The notes under the pieces: model-generated
Database searches by the model: none
What the model was told of the DNA's origin: nothing
Seen by the model: the letters and a program-made list of their open reading frames with translations, nothing else
In this document: piece by piece, positions 35,111 through 43,789 of the stretch
Layout of the letters: each line of letters begins with the position of its first letter
How positions within the stretch are numbered: position 1 is the first letter of the stretch
Assembly (NCBI RefSeq): GCF_017993425.1
Contig: NZ_JAGOMQ010000007.1
Location: 1-64,000, forward strand
DNA: 64,000 bases
Reading direction: 5' to 3'
Source of the DNA: Amaricoccus sp.
GTDB taxonomy: Bacteria; Pseudomonadota; Alphaproteobacteria; Rhodobacterales; Rhodobacteraceae
Translations under genes and position numbers: made by a program

Positions 35111-36224
35111 GAAGCCGCAGCTTCGCATTGGGCTGATCGGCTCGGGGTTCATGGGCAAGACCCACAGCTTCGGCTTCGCCACCGCCCAGCGGGTGTTCGA
35201 CCTGCCCTATGACCTCGTGCTGCACACCCTGGCGGACCGCGACGAGCCGGCGGCGACGGCGGCGGCCGCGGCGCTCGGGTTCGCCGGGGCGACGGGGGAC
35301 TGGCGGGCGCTGGTCGCCGATCCGGACATCGACCTCGTCGACATCACCGCCCCGAACGCGCTCCATCGCGAGATGGCGCTGGCGGCGATCGCGGCGGGCA
35401 AGCACGTCTATTGCGAGAAGCCGCTCGCTCCGCGGGCGGCGGAGGCGCGCGAGATGGCGGAGGCGGCGGAGGCGGCCGGGGCGCGCACCCAGGTCGGGTT
35501 CAATTATATCTGCAACCCGATGCTGCGGGTCGCGCGGGAGATGATCGCGGCGGGGGAGCTCGGCGAGATCAGGAGCTATCGCGGCGTCCATGCCGAGGAC
35601 TACATGGCCGACGCGGCGGCGCCCTTCAGCTTCCGCAACGACCCCGTCGGCGGCGGGGTGCTGGCGGACATCGGGAGCCATGCGCTCGCCACGGCCGAGT
35701 TCCTGCTCGGGCCGATCGAGTCGGTGATGGGCGACGCGGTCACGGCGATCGCGCGGCGGCCCGACGGGGCAGGGGGGACGCGGGCGGTGGAGACCGACGA
35801 CGTCGCCCGGGCCTTCGTGCGCTTCGCCGGGGGCGCGTCGGGGTCGATCGAGGCGAACTGGGTCGCCATGGGCCGCAAGATGCAGCACGACTTCGAGGTC
35901 TACGGCTCGAAGGGGGCGCTGCTGTTCACCCAGGAGCGGCTGAACGAGCTGCATTTCTACAGCGCCGCCGACGCAGCGGGGCGGCGGGGCTTCCGGCGGA
36001 TCGAGGCGGGGCCGGACCATCCGCCCTACGGGCGCTTCTGCGTCGCGCCGGGGCACCAGCTCGGCTTCAACGACCTGAAGGCGATCGAGGTCGCCGGCTA
36101 TCTCGACGCCATCGCCGGACGGATCCCCGAGCCCTTCAACTTCCGCGCCGGGCTGCGGGTGCAGGAGCTGGTCGAGACCATCCTGCGCTCGTCGCGGGAG
36201 CAGCGTTGGCTGGCGACGGCCTGA
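35100..36224 (+). CDS. Gfo/Idh/MocA-family oxidoreductase
   Basis: The 374-aa product has the N-terminal NAD(P) fold (LRIGLIGSGFMGKTH), the family motif GKHVYCEKPLAPRAAEAREM with the catalytic lysine in EKP, and the C-terminal alpha/beta substrate domain (GGGVLADIGSHALATAEFLLGP). Family members oxidise inositols, gluconate-type acids or other sugars. Context beside iolDE, a sugar-acid aldolase and a hydroxyacid dehydrogenase supports such a role; the substrate is not fixed by sequence. It is the third gene of the 33.3-36.2 kb operon with an 11-bp overlap. Confidence 0.88.
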   Translation: MPGEKPQLRIGLIGSGFMGKTHSFGFATAQRVFDLPYDLVLHTLADRDEPAATAAAAALGFAGATGDWRALVADPDIDLVDITAPNALHREMALAAIAAGKHVYCEKPLAPRAAEAREMAEAAEAAGARTQVGFNYICNPMLRVAREMIAAGELGEIRSYRGVHAEDYMADAAAPFSFRNDPVGGGVLADIGSHALATAEFLLGPIESVMGDAVTAIARRPDGAGGTRAVETDDVARAFVRFAGGASGSIEANWVAMGRKMQHDFEVYGSKGALLFTQERLNELHFYSAADAAGRRGFRRIEAGPDHPPYGRFCVAPGHQLGFNDLKAIEVAGYLDAIAGRIPEPFNFRAGLRVQELVETILRSSREQRWLATA

Positions 36225-36367
36225 GGGCGCCTGCCGCCACGGGCATCATCGGAGACTTCGCGGCCCGTGAAACCGAAACTGGCGCGCCCGGCCTTCGACG
36301 CGCCGCCTGGCCGCAAGCACCGGGTGCGCGGCGATCACGACCCGGACCGGCTGGTCCGTTCCTCGCA

Positions 36368-36676
36368 TCAACCGACGTTCATCCGTTCCCGCAAGGCCTG
36401 CGCCAGGTCGCGGGCGGTATGGAATACGGCCAGTATCGTCACCGCCTCGGCGTCGACCTCATAGACGATCAGATAGGGCAGTCCCGAAACGCTCAGCTCG
36501 CGGGTTTCGGGGTGGCGGCCGGGACGCCCAAGCGCCGGGAACCGGGGCAGCTTCAGCGCCGCCGCCACTATCCCGCGATAGACCCCCTCGGCGGCGACGG
36601 GATTGTCCATCGCAATGTAGTCCACGATGCCTTCGAGATCGCGGGCGGCGGGTTCCGCAATGACCAGATGCTTCAA
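36368..36676 (-). CDS. parE: RelE/ParE-family toxin
   Basis: The 102-aa basic protein fits type II toxins of the ParE fold: VIAEPAARDLEGIVDYIAMDNPVAAEGVYRGI, then LGRPGRHPETRELSVSGLPYLIVYEVDAEAVTILAVFHTARD. ParE-type members poison DNA gyrase, RelE-type cut mRNA; the LPYLIVYEV/ILAVFHTARD ending is the ParE-like pattern. The start overlaps the antitoxin stop by 4 bp (ATGA), the usual antitoxin-first order. It lies between metabolic operons as an isolated module. Confidence 0.85.
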   Translation of the reverse strand: MKHLVIAEPAARDLEGIVDYIAMDNPVAAEGVYRGIVAAALKLPRFPALGRPGRHPETRELSVSGLPYLIVYEVDAEAVTILAVFHTARDLAQALRERMNVG

Positions 36677-36924
36677 CGCGCCCAGCCGTGCTTCGCCGCG
36701 ATCCCGGCAAAGACCTCATCGGCAGGCTGCACCTCGCCCGCCCGCGCGGACTCGATTCCCGCCGCGATCCGCTCCATCTGCCACGCGTTGGCTTCCAGAT
36801 ACTGCTCGATCGCCTGATTGACGATGTAGTTGCGGGAACGGTCCATCGCCCGCGCCAGGGCGTCGATCTCCGGCACCTTGGCCGTGCGGATGGTGATGGG
36901 TTCGGTTGCAGCGTGTCGCGGCAT
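36673..36924 (-). CDS. parD: ribbon-helix-helix antitoxin (ParD/CopG-like)
   Basis: The 83-aa protein has an N-terminal RHH DNA-binding motif (ITIRTAKVPEIDALARAMDRSRNYIVNQAIEQYLEA) and a C-terminal toxin-wrapping segment (AGIESARAGEVQPADEVFAGIAAKHG). ATG 36924 is chosen because CGGAG is 6 bases upstream; a start at 36945 lacks one. It should neutralise the toxin encoded immediately downstream and repress its own promoter. The region just before the start has two direct TGATTACA repeats, suitable as RHH operators. Confidence 0.85.
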   Translation of the reverse strand: MPRHAATEPITIRTAKVPEIDALARAMDRSRNYIVNQAIEQYLEANAWQMERIAAGIESARAGEVQPADEVFAGIAAKHGWAR

Positions 36925-36934
36925 GATGTGCTCC

Positions 36935-36956
36935 GTTGTAATCACCTGTAATCATA
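36935..36956 (-). promoter_or_regulatory. direct repeats upstream of the antitoxin gene
   Basis: On the coding strand TGATTACA occurs twice in close succession, separated by 2 bp, just before the ribosome site of the antitoxin gene. Ribbon-helix-helix antitoxins bind short repeated boxes of this sort in their own promoters. The adjacent A/T-rich TATATGATTA may include the minus-10. Confidence 0.45.
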
Positions 36957-37065
36957 TAGCGGAAGCCACCTGCGCGGAAGCCCCGCAGGGGATCGCGGCT
37001 TTCCTTGAAGCGAAAACCACCCTCACTCCGGGGCGCGATTCCTGAAGGCCCTCGGGCCCCCTCCG

Positions 37066-38259
37066 TCACCCGAGGCGGCCCACGTCGCGCAGCACCAGCC
37101 CGACGGCGCCGAGGAGCGAGTCCGTCTCGGTGAAGCGCCCCACGGCGATCCGGGTGCGCTGCGCCGGCGGCAGGCCGCGGGCCTTGATGAGCGCCTGCCG
37201 CTCGTAGGCGCGGACGAGGGGGGCCATCAGCAGGTCGCCCGCCAGCGCCATCCGGCCGCCGATCAGGATCAGCGGCGGGTTCAGCATCGTGCCCACCATG
37301 GCGAGGCCGCGCCCCGCCCGCCCGGCGGTGTCCTCGATCAGCCCGAGCGCGCCGGCGTCGCCGGCCTCGGCCATGCGGATCGCCGCGTCCATGTCGACGG
37401 CGCGGCCGGCGAGGCGCGACAGCTCGGCCAGCGGGCGGGCGAAGCTCGCCGAGATCTCGAGGCAGCCGCGATTCCCGCAGCGGCAGAGCTCGCCCGCCGG
37501 GTCGAGCGAGACATGCCCGAACTCGCCGCCGCCGCCGGCGACGCCCTTGACCAGCCTTCCGTTCGCGACGATCGCCCCGCCGACGCCGAGATCGACCTTG
37601 AAGAGCACGAAGTCCGGCTCGCCGACCGCCGCGCCCCAGGTCATCTCGGCGATGGCGGCGCAGTTGCTCTCGTTGTCGGCGAAGATCGGCCGGCCGAAGG
37701 CGGGCTCGAACACCTCGCGGATGTTGAGCCCGGCCCAGCCGGGGATGATGCTCGCCCGATGCACCGTGCCGTCGGGCGCCACCGGCCCGGAGACCGAGAC
37801 GCCGACCCCGATCATCCCGGCCGGCGCCAGCCCGGCCTCGGCGTAGGCGGCGGCGGCGGCGGCGCGCGCCGCCTCGGCCGCCGCTTCCGGCGCATAGTCG
37901 AGCGAGAGCGGAATGGTTTTTTCGGAAATGACGGAATGGGAGACATCCGCGACCATGACGCGGACGTCCTCCAGGCCCAGGTGGAGCCCGACGCAGGTGC
38001 CGGCCTCCGGGTTGAGCGTGAGCGCGGCCGAGGGCCGGCCGACGCCGCGGGCGGCGGGCGCGCCCGCCGCCTCGACCACGAGGCCCGATTTGCGCAGCCC
38101 CGCCAAGGCCGTCGACACGGTGGAGCGCGCAAGGCCGGTCGCCCGCGCCAGCTCGGCGGCGGAAAGCGGCCCCTGCGCCCGCATCGCCCGTACGATGCGG
38201 CCCTGGGCGCTGTCGGCGCCGCCGCCGCTCGTCAGCCTCTCCAGCCCGGTTCCGGTCAT
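37066..38259 (-). CDS. ROK-family transcriptional repressor (XylR/NagC-like)
   Basis: The 397-aa protein has a winged helix (residues about 20-75: GRIVRAMRAQGPLSAAELARATGLARSTVSTALAGLRKSGLV) and a sugar-kinase-like ROK domain. The zinc motif is CRCGNRGCLE, preceded by GGGEFGHVSLDPAG. A sugar or sugar derivative should be the effector. It is transcribed divergently from the sugar ABC transporter starting at 38412, so control of that operon, and of itself, is likely. ATG 38259 has AAAAGG upstream. Confidence 0.9.
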   Translation of the reverse strand: MTGTGLERLTSGGGADSAQGRIVRAMRAQGPLSAAELARATGLARSTVSTALAGLRKSGLVVEAAGAPAARGVGRPSAALTLNPEAGTCVGLHLGLEDVRVMVADVSHSVISEKTIPLSLDYAPEAAAEAARAAAAAAYAEAGLAPAGMIGVGVSVSGPVAPDGTVHRASIIPGWAGLNIREVFEPAFGRPIFADNESNCAAIAEMTWGAAVGEPDFVLFKVDLGVGGAIVANGRLVKGVAGGGGEFGHVSLDPAGELCRCGNRGCLEISASFARPLAELSRLAGRAVDMDAAIRMAEAGDAGALGLIEDTAGRAGRGLAMVGTMLNPPLILIGGRMALAGDLLMAPLVRAYERQALIKARGLPPAQRTRIAVGRFTETDSLLGAVGLVLRDVGRLG

Positions 38260-38295
38260 GGCGACCTTTTCCTCGTCCGCGCGCCGGTCCGGCGA

Positions 38296-38323
38296 TTGAC
38301 AACCGGGATATGTTCGGAATAGG
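38296..38323 (+). promoter_or_regulatory. candidate promoter/operator of the sugar ABC operon
   Basis: A perfect TTGACA (38296-38301) is followed after 16 bp by AATAGG (38318-38323). The short inverted repeat GAAT/ATTC (about 38317-38331) overlaps the presumed minus-10, where the divergent ROK repressor could bind. Confidence 0.4.
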
Positions 38324-38411
38324 AAAAATTCAACCCTCGCAGAAGGGGGCGTCGCAAGGGGCGGCGCAGCGAAGCCGGCGCAGGGATCCGCGCCGCAGCG
38401 GGAGGAAGAAC

Positions 38412-39677
38412 ATGCGGACAAGAACGGCGCTCGCCGCCATCCTCGGCGCATCCGTGCTCGCCGGCGCGGCGGCCGCGCAGGACGCGCCCCACGTGCTGAT
38501 GCTGCACCAGTGGGCGACCGGCTCGGACGCCGCCGCCATCGCCAAGCTCGGCGAGATGTTCACCGCCCGGGGCGGCGTCTGGGAGCAGACCGCGGTCGCC
38601 GGCCACACCGCGAACACGCTGGCCAAGCTCCGCGCCGACGTCCTCGCCGGCAACGCCCCCACGGCCGTGCAGCTCAAGGGCCCCGAGATCGCCGAGTGGA
38701 ACGCCACCGGCAAGACCGCCAACCTCGACGAGCTCGCCGCCGCCGAGGGCTGGGACGCGCTGGTCGCGCCGGAGCTCCTCGAGGTGATGAAGCCCGACGG
38801 CCACTGGGTCGCCGCGCCGATGAACATCCACCGCATCAACTGGCTCTACGCGTCCGTGCCGACGATGGCGGCCGCCGGCGTCGCCGAGCTGCCGAAGACC
38901 TGGGCGGAGTTCAACGCCGACTGCGACAAGGCGATCGCCGCCGGCAAGATCTGCCTCGCCCACATGAGCGCCGACTGGACCGACGCCACCACCTTCGAGG
39001 TGGTCGTCTACGGCACGGACATCGACCTCTACCGCAAGGCCTTCGTCGAGGGCGACCCCGAGGCGCTGCGCTCCGAGGGCATGGTCAAGGCGCTGGAGCA
39101 GTTCCGGCTGATGGTCGACAAGTACATGGACCCGGCGATCGCGGGCCGCGACTTCGACACCGCCCTCGGCATGGTCGCGAACGGCGACGCGATGTTCTTC
39201 ATCATGGGCGACTGGTCGATCGGCACCTTCAACGCCGGCGGCTATGCCTACGGCAAGGACTACACCTGCGGCGCGGCGCCGATGGACTGGGGCGGCCCTG
39301 GCTTCATCCTGAACGCCGACTCGGTGGTGTTCTTCGAGCAGTCGAAGCCCGCCGACATCGAGGGCCAGAAGATGCTGGCGACGCTGATCCTGTCGCCGGA
39401 GTTCCAGGTCGCCTTCAACCAGGCCAAGGGCTCGATCCCGGCGCGGATGGACGTCGACCTCAGCCAGGGCTTCAACCCCTGCCAGCAGCTCAGCCAGCAG
39501 GACCTCAAGGCCTCGATCGAGGCGGGGACGCTGGTGCGCTCGATGGCGCACAACATGACGGTGCTGCAGAAGTATCGCGGCGCGATGATGGACGTCATCA
39601 CCGAGTTCGTGAACTCCGACATGAGCCCCGAGGACGCCGCCAACGCCATGGCCGACGAGGTCGAGGCGCAGATGTGA
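38412..39677 (+). CDS. sugar ABC transporter, periplasmic binding protein (family 1)
   Basis: The 421-aa protein has a signal peptide (MRTRTALAAILGASVLAGAAAAQ, cleaved near residue 22-23) and a type I sugar-binding fold: VLMLHQWATGSDAAAIAKLGEMF, GNAPTAVQLKGPEIAEW, DGHWVAAPMNIHRINWLYA and MFFIMGDWSIGTFNAGG. Such sequences are often linked to glucose/mannose or related sugars; the ligand is not fixed here. GGGAGGAAG precedes ATG 38412. It is the first gene after the ROK-controlled promoter and is followed by two permeases and an ATPase. Confidence 0.92.
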   Translation: MRTRTALAAILGASVLAGAAAAQDAPHVLMLHQWATGSDAAAIAKLGEMFTARGGVWEQTAVAGHTANTLAKLRADVLAGNAPTAVQLKGPEIAEWNATGKTANLDELAAAEGWDALVAPELLEVMKPDGHWVAAPMNIHRINWLYASVPTMAAAGVAELPKTWAEFNADCDKAIAAGKICLAHMSADWTDATTFEVVVYGTDIDLYRKAFVEGDPEALRSEGMVKALEQFRLMVDKYMDPAIAGRDFDTALGMVANGDAMFFIMGDWSIGTFNAGGYAYGKDYTCGAAPMDWGGPGFILNADSVVFFEQSKPADIEGQKMLATLILSPEFQVAFNQAKGSIPARMDVDLSQGFNPCQQLSQQDLKASIEAGTLVRSMAHNMTVLQKYRGAMMDVITEFVNSDMSPEDAANAMADEVEAQM

Positions 39678-39720
39678 CAAGGCGGGGCGGCGGCCCGGCC
39701 GCCGCCCGCAGGAAGCGGCG

Positions 39721-40650
39721 ATGACCTACACGACCGTTCCCGTCCCGGCCGCCGAGCCGGCCTGGCGCAACCGGCTGCGGAGCCACGGGCCGCTCCTCGT
39801 GCTCCTGCCGTCGTTCCTCGCGAGCTTCGTCTACGTCGTCGTCTTCACGCTCTGGACGTTCTACATCTCGCTCTCGGACTCGACGCTGCTGCCGACCTAC
39901 GGCTTCGTCGGCTTCGAGAACTACGCCGCGCTGTGGGCGAACCGGCGCTGGAACATCGCCTATACCAACCTCTTCCTGTTCTCGGGCTTCTACGTGGCGG
40001 GCTCGATGGCGATCGGGCTCCTGCTCGCCATCCTGATCGACCAGCGGGTGCGGGCCGAGGCGGCGTGGCGGACGATCTTCCTCTATCCGCTGGCCGTGTC
40101 GTTCGTGGTGACCGGCACGGTGTGGTCCTGGCTCTACTCGCCGACGGCGGGGATCGAGTTCCTGGTGCGCGCGCTCGGCTGGAGCGACTTCTCGTTCGCG
40201 TTGACCACCAGCCGCGAGCACGCGATCTGGGCGGTGATCCTGACCGGGATCTGGCAATCCTCGGGCTTCGCCATGGCGCTCTTCCTCGCCGGGCTGCGCT
40301 CGGTGGACGGCGATCTGGTCAAGGCCGCCGCGATCGACGGGGCGAGCGCGTTCCGCACCTATCGCAAGGTGATCCTGCCCTCGATCCGGCCGATCTTCAT
40401 CGCGGTGGCGGTGGTGCTGTTGCAGTTCGCCATCAAGACCTTCGACCTCGTGGTGGCGCTGACCGGGGGCGGGCCCGGCATCTCCACGACGTTCCCGGCG
40501 ATCTTCGTCTACGACCTGATGTTCCAGCGCGGGCAGATCGCCATCGGCGCGGCGGCGGCGATCATGATGCTGCTGGCGCTTGCCGTGGTTCTCGTGCCTT
40601 ACGCGCTCTTCCTCATCTGGCGGCGCAGGCAGGAGGCGGGGGATGGCTGA
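39721..40650 (+). CDS. sugar ABC transporter permease (MalF-like)
   Basis: The 309-aa membrane protein has six hydrophobic helices and the ATPase-contacting EAA-type loop (VKAAAIDGASAFRTYRKVILPSIRPIF). The cytoplasmic N-terminus (residues 1-30) leads into LLVLLPSFLASFVYVVVFTLWTFYISLSDS. With the MalG-like partner it forms the translocation path. It starts 43 bp after the binding-protein gene, with AGGAAG upstream, and its last codons overlap the next permease start by 8 bp. Confidence 0.93.
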   Translation: MTYTTVPVPAAEPAWRNRLRSHGPLLVLLPSFLASFVYVVVFTLWTFYISLSDSTLLPTYGFVGFENYAALWANRRWNIAYTNLFLFSGFYVAGSMAIGLLLAILIDQRVRAEAAWRTIFLYPLAVSFVVTGTVWSWLYSPTAGIEFLVRALGWSDFSFALTTSREHAIWAVILTGIWQSSGFAMALFLAGLRSVDGDLVKAAAIDGASAFRTYRKVILPSIRPIFIAVAVVLLQFAIKTFDLVVALTGGGPGISTTFPAIFVYDLMFQRGQIAIGAAAAIMMLLALAVVLVPYALFLIWRRRQEAGDG

Positions 40651-41536
40651 GGCGCTGGTCCTCGATCCCGAGGCGGCGGCGGCGCGGCGGCGCCGGCTCG
40701 GCGGGCTCGTGGCGGTCTACGGGCTGCTCGGGCTCTTCTCGCTCGTCTACCTGCTGCCGCTCTTCGTGGTGATCTTCAACTCGTTCCGGCCTCTGCCGGA
40801 GATCCTTCAGAACGGGCTGATCGCCTTTCCGCGCTCGATCGGCTTCTCGGCCTGGGGGGACGCCTGGTCGTCCTACTGCATCAACGGGCTCTGCGAGGGG
40901 ATGCGCGGCAACTTCGTCAACTCGCTCAAGATGGCGATCCCGGCGACGATCATCTCGACGCTGCTCGGGGCGGTGAACGGCTACGTGCTGTCGAAGTGGC
41001 GGTTTCCGGGGTCGGAGACGCTGTTCACGATCATGCTGTTCGGCGTGTTCATGCCGGGGCAGGTGGCGCTGATGCCCTGGGCCTACGTGCTCGGCGCCAC
41101 GGGGCTCTCGAACACCACGGCGGGGCTGGTGCTGATCCACACGGTGCAGGGGATCTCGTTCACGACGCTGTTCTGCCGCAACTACTACGTCAACATTCCC
41201 GACGACCTGATCAAGGCGGCGCGGATCGACGGGGCGGGCTTCTGGCGCATCTTCCGCAAGATCGTGCTGCCGCTGTCGCCGCCGATCCTGATCGTGACGG
41301 TGATCTGGCAGTTCACGGGGATCTGGAACGAGTTCCTGTTCGGCGTGGTCTTCACTTCCGGCAAGGCGCAGCCGATCACCGCGGCGCTGGTGGCGCTCGC
41401 CTCGGACCAGACCAACGTGCGCAACTACGACGTGATGAGCGCGGGCGTGCTGATCGGGGCGCTGCCGCCGCTGCTGATCTATTTCTTCGGCGGGAAGTAC
41501 TTCGTGCGCGGGCTGACGCAAGGGGCGGTGAAGTGA
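40643..41536 (+). CDS. sugar ABC transporter permease (MalG-like)
   Basis: The 297-aa protein is the second membrane subunit. An N-terminal helix (GGLVAVYGLLGLFSLVYLLPLFVVIFNSF), five more helices and the EAA-type loop IKAARIDGAGFWRIFRKIVLPLSPP are evident. It ends with IYFFGGKYFVRGLTQGAVK, typical of MalG relatives. ATG 40643 lies inside the previous gene with GGAGG close upstream. Its ATPase partner is 373 bp further on, separated by a repeat element, so the operon is interrupted by inserted DNA. Confidence 0.93.
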   Translation: MAEALVLDPEAAAARRRRLGGLVAVYGLLGLFSLVYLLPLFVVIFNSFRPLPEILQNGLIAFPRSIGFSAWGDAWSSYCINGLCEGMRGNFVNSLKMAIPATIISTLLGAVNGYVLSKWRFPGSETLFTIMLFGVFMPGQVALMPWAYVLGATGLSNTTAGLVLIHTVQGISFTTLFCRNYYVNIPDDLIKAARIDGAGFWRIFRKIVLPLSPPILIVTVIWQFTGIWNEFLFGVVFTSGKAQPITAALVALASDQTNVRNYDVMSAGVLIGALPPLLIYFFGGKYFVRGLTQGAVK

Positions 41537-41540
41537 GCGT

Positions 41541-41842
41541 GGACGCTGCGCGACGCTGGAACGCAAACCCCGCCGGAAGCAGGTCGCGACGCGTGACGCC
41601 AGACGGATTTGACGCGTGGCAAATCCGTCCGCGATCGCCCCGCGGGGGGCGAGCGCGATTCCGCGCTCGCCGGGGCGATCACGGACGGATGGCGCGCAAC
41701 GGGGAAATCGGCGCCCCCGCCGGCCTGCGCGCCAACGCGCTCCGGCCGCCGGCGCGGCGAAAGCCGTGCTTTCGCTTGTCGCGCCGGGCCTCGCGGGCAA
41801 GCCCGCTTCGGTCGGTCGGCGCCGCGTACATTGCCGTGCACA
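41541..41842 (+). mobile_element. MITE-like element D (diverged ends)
   Basis: The interior is collinear with the copies at 24305 and 49150: GACGGATTTG/CAAATCCGTC stem (with the loop changed to ACGCGTGG), GCGAGCGCG/CGCGCTCGC stem, GGCGAAAGC/GCTTTCGCC stem and GCCTCGCGGGC. The left end (CTGCGCGACGCTGG) is a weak match to the terminal repeat, and the right end is shorter and degenerate. It splits the permease and ATPase genes of one transporter, filling most of this 373-bp gap. Confidence 0.6.
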
Positions 41843-41860
41843 AAAAGTCTGGTATAATGA

Positions 41861-41892
41861 AATCAATGACTTACGTAATATTCACGCGTGAA
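41861..41892 (+). promoter_or_regulatory. IHF box plus TTCACGCGTGAA module, copy 2
   Basis: AATCAATGACTTA (41861-41873) fits the IHF consensus. After 7 bp the palindrome TTCACGCGTGAA occupies 41881-41892, only 17 bp before the ATPase start. Order, spacing and orientation to the downstream gene are as in copy 1 before uxuA. Confidence 0.55.
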
Positions 41893-41909
41893 CACCATAC
41901 GGGGGCGGC

Positions 41910-43028
41910 ATGGCGACCCTGAGCATCCGGGGCGCCCGGAAGAGCTACGGGGCGCTCGAGGTCCTGAAGGGCGTCGACATCGAGGTGGGCGACGGCGAGT
42001 TCATCGCGCTGGTCGGACCCTCGGGCTGCGGCAAGTCGACGCTGCTGGCGATGATCGCCGGGCTCGAGAGCGTCACCCGGGGGGAGATCTGGATCGGGCC
42101 GCGGATGGTGAACTCGGTCCCGCCCAAGGACCGCGACATCGCCATGGTGTTCCAGTCCTATGCGCTCTACCCGACGATGACGGTGCGCGAGAACATCACC
42201 TTCGGGATGGAGAGCCGCGGCGTGCCGAAGGCGCGGCAGGACGAGGCGGTGGCCCGCGTGGCCGCGCTCCTCCAGATCGAGCCGCTGCTGCGGCGCAAGC
42301 CGGGCCAGCTCTCCGGCGGCCAGCGCCAGCGCGTCGCCATGGGGCGGGCGCTGGTGCGCGATCCGGCGCTGTTCCTGTTCGACGAGCCGCTCTCGAACCT
42401 CGACGCGAAGCTGCGGGTCGACATGCGGACGGAGATCAAGAAGCTCCACCACCGCATCGGCAAGACCACGGTCTACGTCACCCACGACCAGGTCGAGGCG
42501 ATGACGCTCGCCTCGCGGATCGCGGTCATGCACAAGGGCGAGCTCCAGCAATACGACGAGCCGCAGGCGATCTATCGCCGGCCGGCGAACCTGTTCGTGG
42601 CGGGGTTCATGGGCTCGCCGGCGATGAACTTCATCCCGGCCGAGCTGGTGCGCGAGGGCGACCGCACCCATGTCGCGATCGCCATGGGCGAGGGCCGGGC
42701 GCTGCTGCCGCTCCACGGCGAGCCGGCGGCCGCGGCCGGCGGGCGGCGGGTGATCCTCGGGGTGCGCCCCGAGCACCTGTTCCGCCACGGCGCCGACATG
42801 CGCTCGCAGAAGACCGGCGTCGCGCGGCTGACGGCGCCGGTCGAGGTGGTGGAGCCGACCGGCTCGGAGACCCATGCCGTCATGCGCTTCGGGGCGGTCG
42901 AGGTCACGGGCCGCTTCGATCCCGACAGCGCGCCCGCCATGGGCGAGGTTGTCGAGCTCGGCGTCGACATGGCCAACGCCTGCCTGTTCGATCCCGACAC
43001 CGAACGCCTGATCCGGGAGCGCCCATGA
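41910..43028 (+). CDS. sugar ABC transporter ATPase (UgpC/MalK-like)
   Basis: The 372-aa subunit has Walker A GPSGCGKST (36-44), signature LSGGQRQRVAMGRALVRDP, Walker B LFLFDEPLSNLD and an H-loop in YVTHDQVEAM. The C-terminal regulatory TOBE/OB domain (about 240-372) is typical of the CUT1 class. It should power the transporter whose binding protein and permeases lie directly upstream. The start follows GGGGGCGGC and an IHF/palindrome module. It overlaps the next gene by ATGA. Confidence 0.94.
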   Translation: MATLSIRGARKSYGALEVLKGVDIEVGDGEFIALVGPSGCGKSTLLAMIAGLESVTRGEIWIGPRMVNSVPPKDRDIAMVFQSYALYPTMTVRENITFGMESRGVPKARQDEAVARVAALLQIEPLLRRKPGQLSGGQRQRVAMGRALVRDPALFLFDEPLSNLDAKLRVDMRTEIKKLHHRIGKTTVYVTHDQVEAMTLASRIAVMHKGELQQYDEPQAIYRRPANLFVAGFMGSPAMNFIPAELVREGDRTHVAIAMGEGRALLPLHGEPAAAAGGRRVILGVRPEHLFRHGADMRSQKTGVARLTAPVEVVEPTGSETHAVMRFGAVEVTGRFDPDSAPAMGEVVELGVDMANACLFDPDTERLIRERP

Positions 43029-43789
43029 CCTTCGCCGCCTATCCGAGCCTGCGCGACCGCGCCGTCCTGATCACCGGGGGCGCGACCGGCATCGGCGCCG
43101 ACCTCGTCCGCGCCTTCGCCGGGCAGGCCGCCCGCGTCGCGTTCCTCGACATCCAGGACGAAGCCGCCGAGGCGCTGGTCGCCGAGCTGCACGGCGCGCC
43201 GCACCGGCCCGTGGCGCTCTCCTGCGACATCACCGACATCGAGGCGCTGCGGGCCGCGATCGTGGTCGCCCGGGCGGCGATCGGCCCGATCTCGGTGCTG
43301 GTCAACAACGCCGCCGACGACCGCCGCCATCCGATCGACGCGCTGGAGCCCGAGGACTGGGACCGCGCCCAGAACATCAACATCCGCCCGCACTACTTCA
43401 CCGCGCAGGCGGTCCATCCCGACATGCAGGCGCTGGGGGGCGGGTCGATCATCAACTTCTCCTCGATCGCCTGGCGCTTCGGGGCCGGCGACATGGCGGC
43501 CTATGTCACCGCCAAGGCGGCGGTGACCGGGCTGACCGGGGCGCTGGCGCGGGCCTACGGGCCGGACGGCATCCGGGTGAACGCCATCGAGCCGGGGGCG
43601 GTGATGACCGAGAAGCAGCTCCGGCTCTGGTATCCGACGGAGGAGTCGGTCCAGGCCATGATCGACCGGCAATGCATCCCCCGCCTGCTGGTCGGCGAGG
43701 AGATCGCCCGCGCCGCGCTGTTCCTCGCCGCGGACGACAGCCGGATGATCACCAAGCAGACGATCGTCGTCGACGCGGGGCTGCGCTGA
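43025..43789 (+). CDS. SDR-family oxidoreductase (sugar dehydrogenase-like)
   Basis: The 254-aa classical SDR has the cofactor motif TGGATGIG, NNAAD, catalytic Ser in INFSSIAWRF, and a Y-x3-K pair in YVTAKAAVTG. The end has IVVDAGLR, where many relatives have DGG. Proteins like this beside sugar ABC systems oxidise aldoses or sugar lactone precursors; the substrate is unknown. It starts in the ATGA overlap with the ATPase gene and its stop overlaps the next start (TGATG), so it is tightly coupled to transport. Confidence 0.87.
   Translation: MTFAAYPSLRDRAVLITGGATGIGADLVRAFAGQAARVAFLDIQDEAAEALVAELHGAPHRPVALSCDITDIEALRAAIVVARAAIGPISVLVNNAADDRRHPIDALEPEDWDRAQNINIRPHYFTAQAVHPDMQALGGGSIINFSSIAWRFGAGDMAAYVTAKAAVTGLTGALARAYGPDGIRVNAIEPGAVMTEKQLRLWYPTEESVQAMIDRQCIPRLLVGEEIARAALFLAADDSRMITKQTIVVDAGLR

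Noticed and set aside
36225-36367. Possible gene remnant between the oxidoreductase and toxin genes
   Set aside because: A short frame starting with GTG at 36267 has no family likeness, no clear ribosome site and overlaps the toxin gene in antisense.
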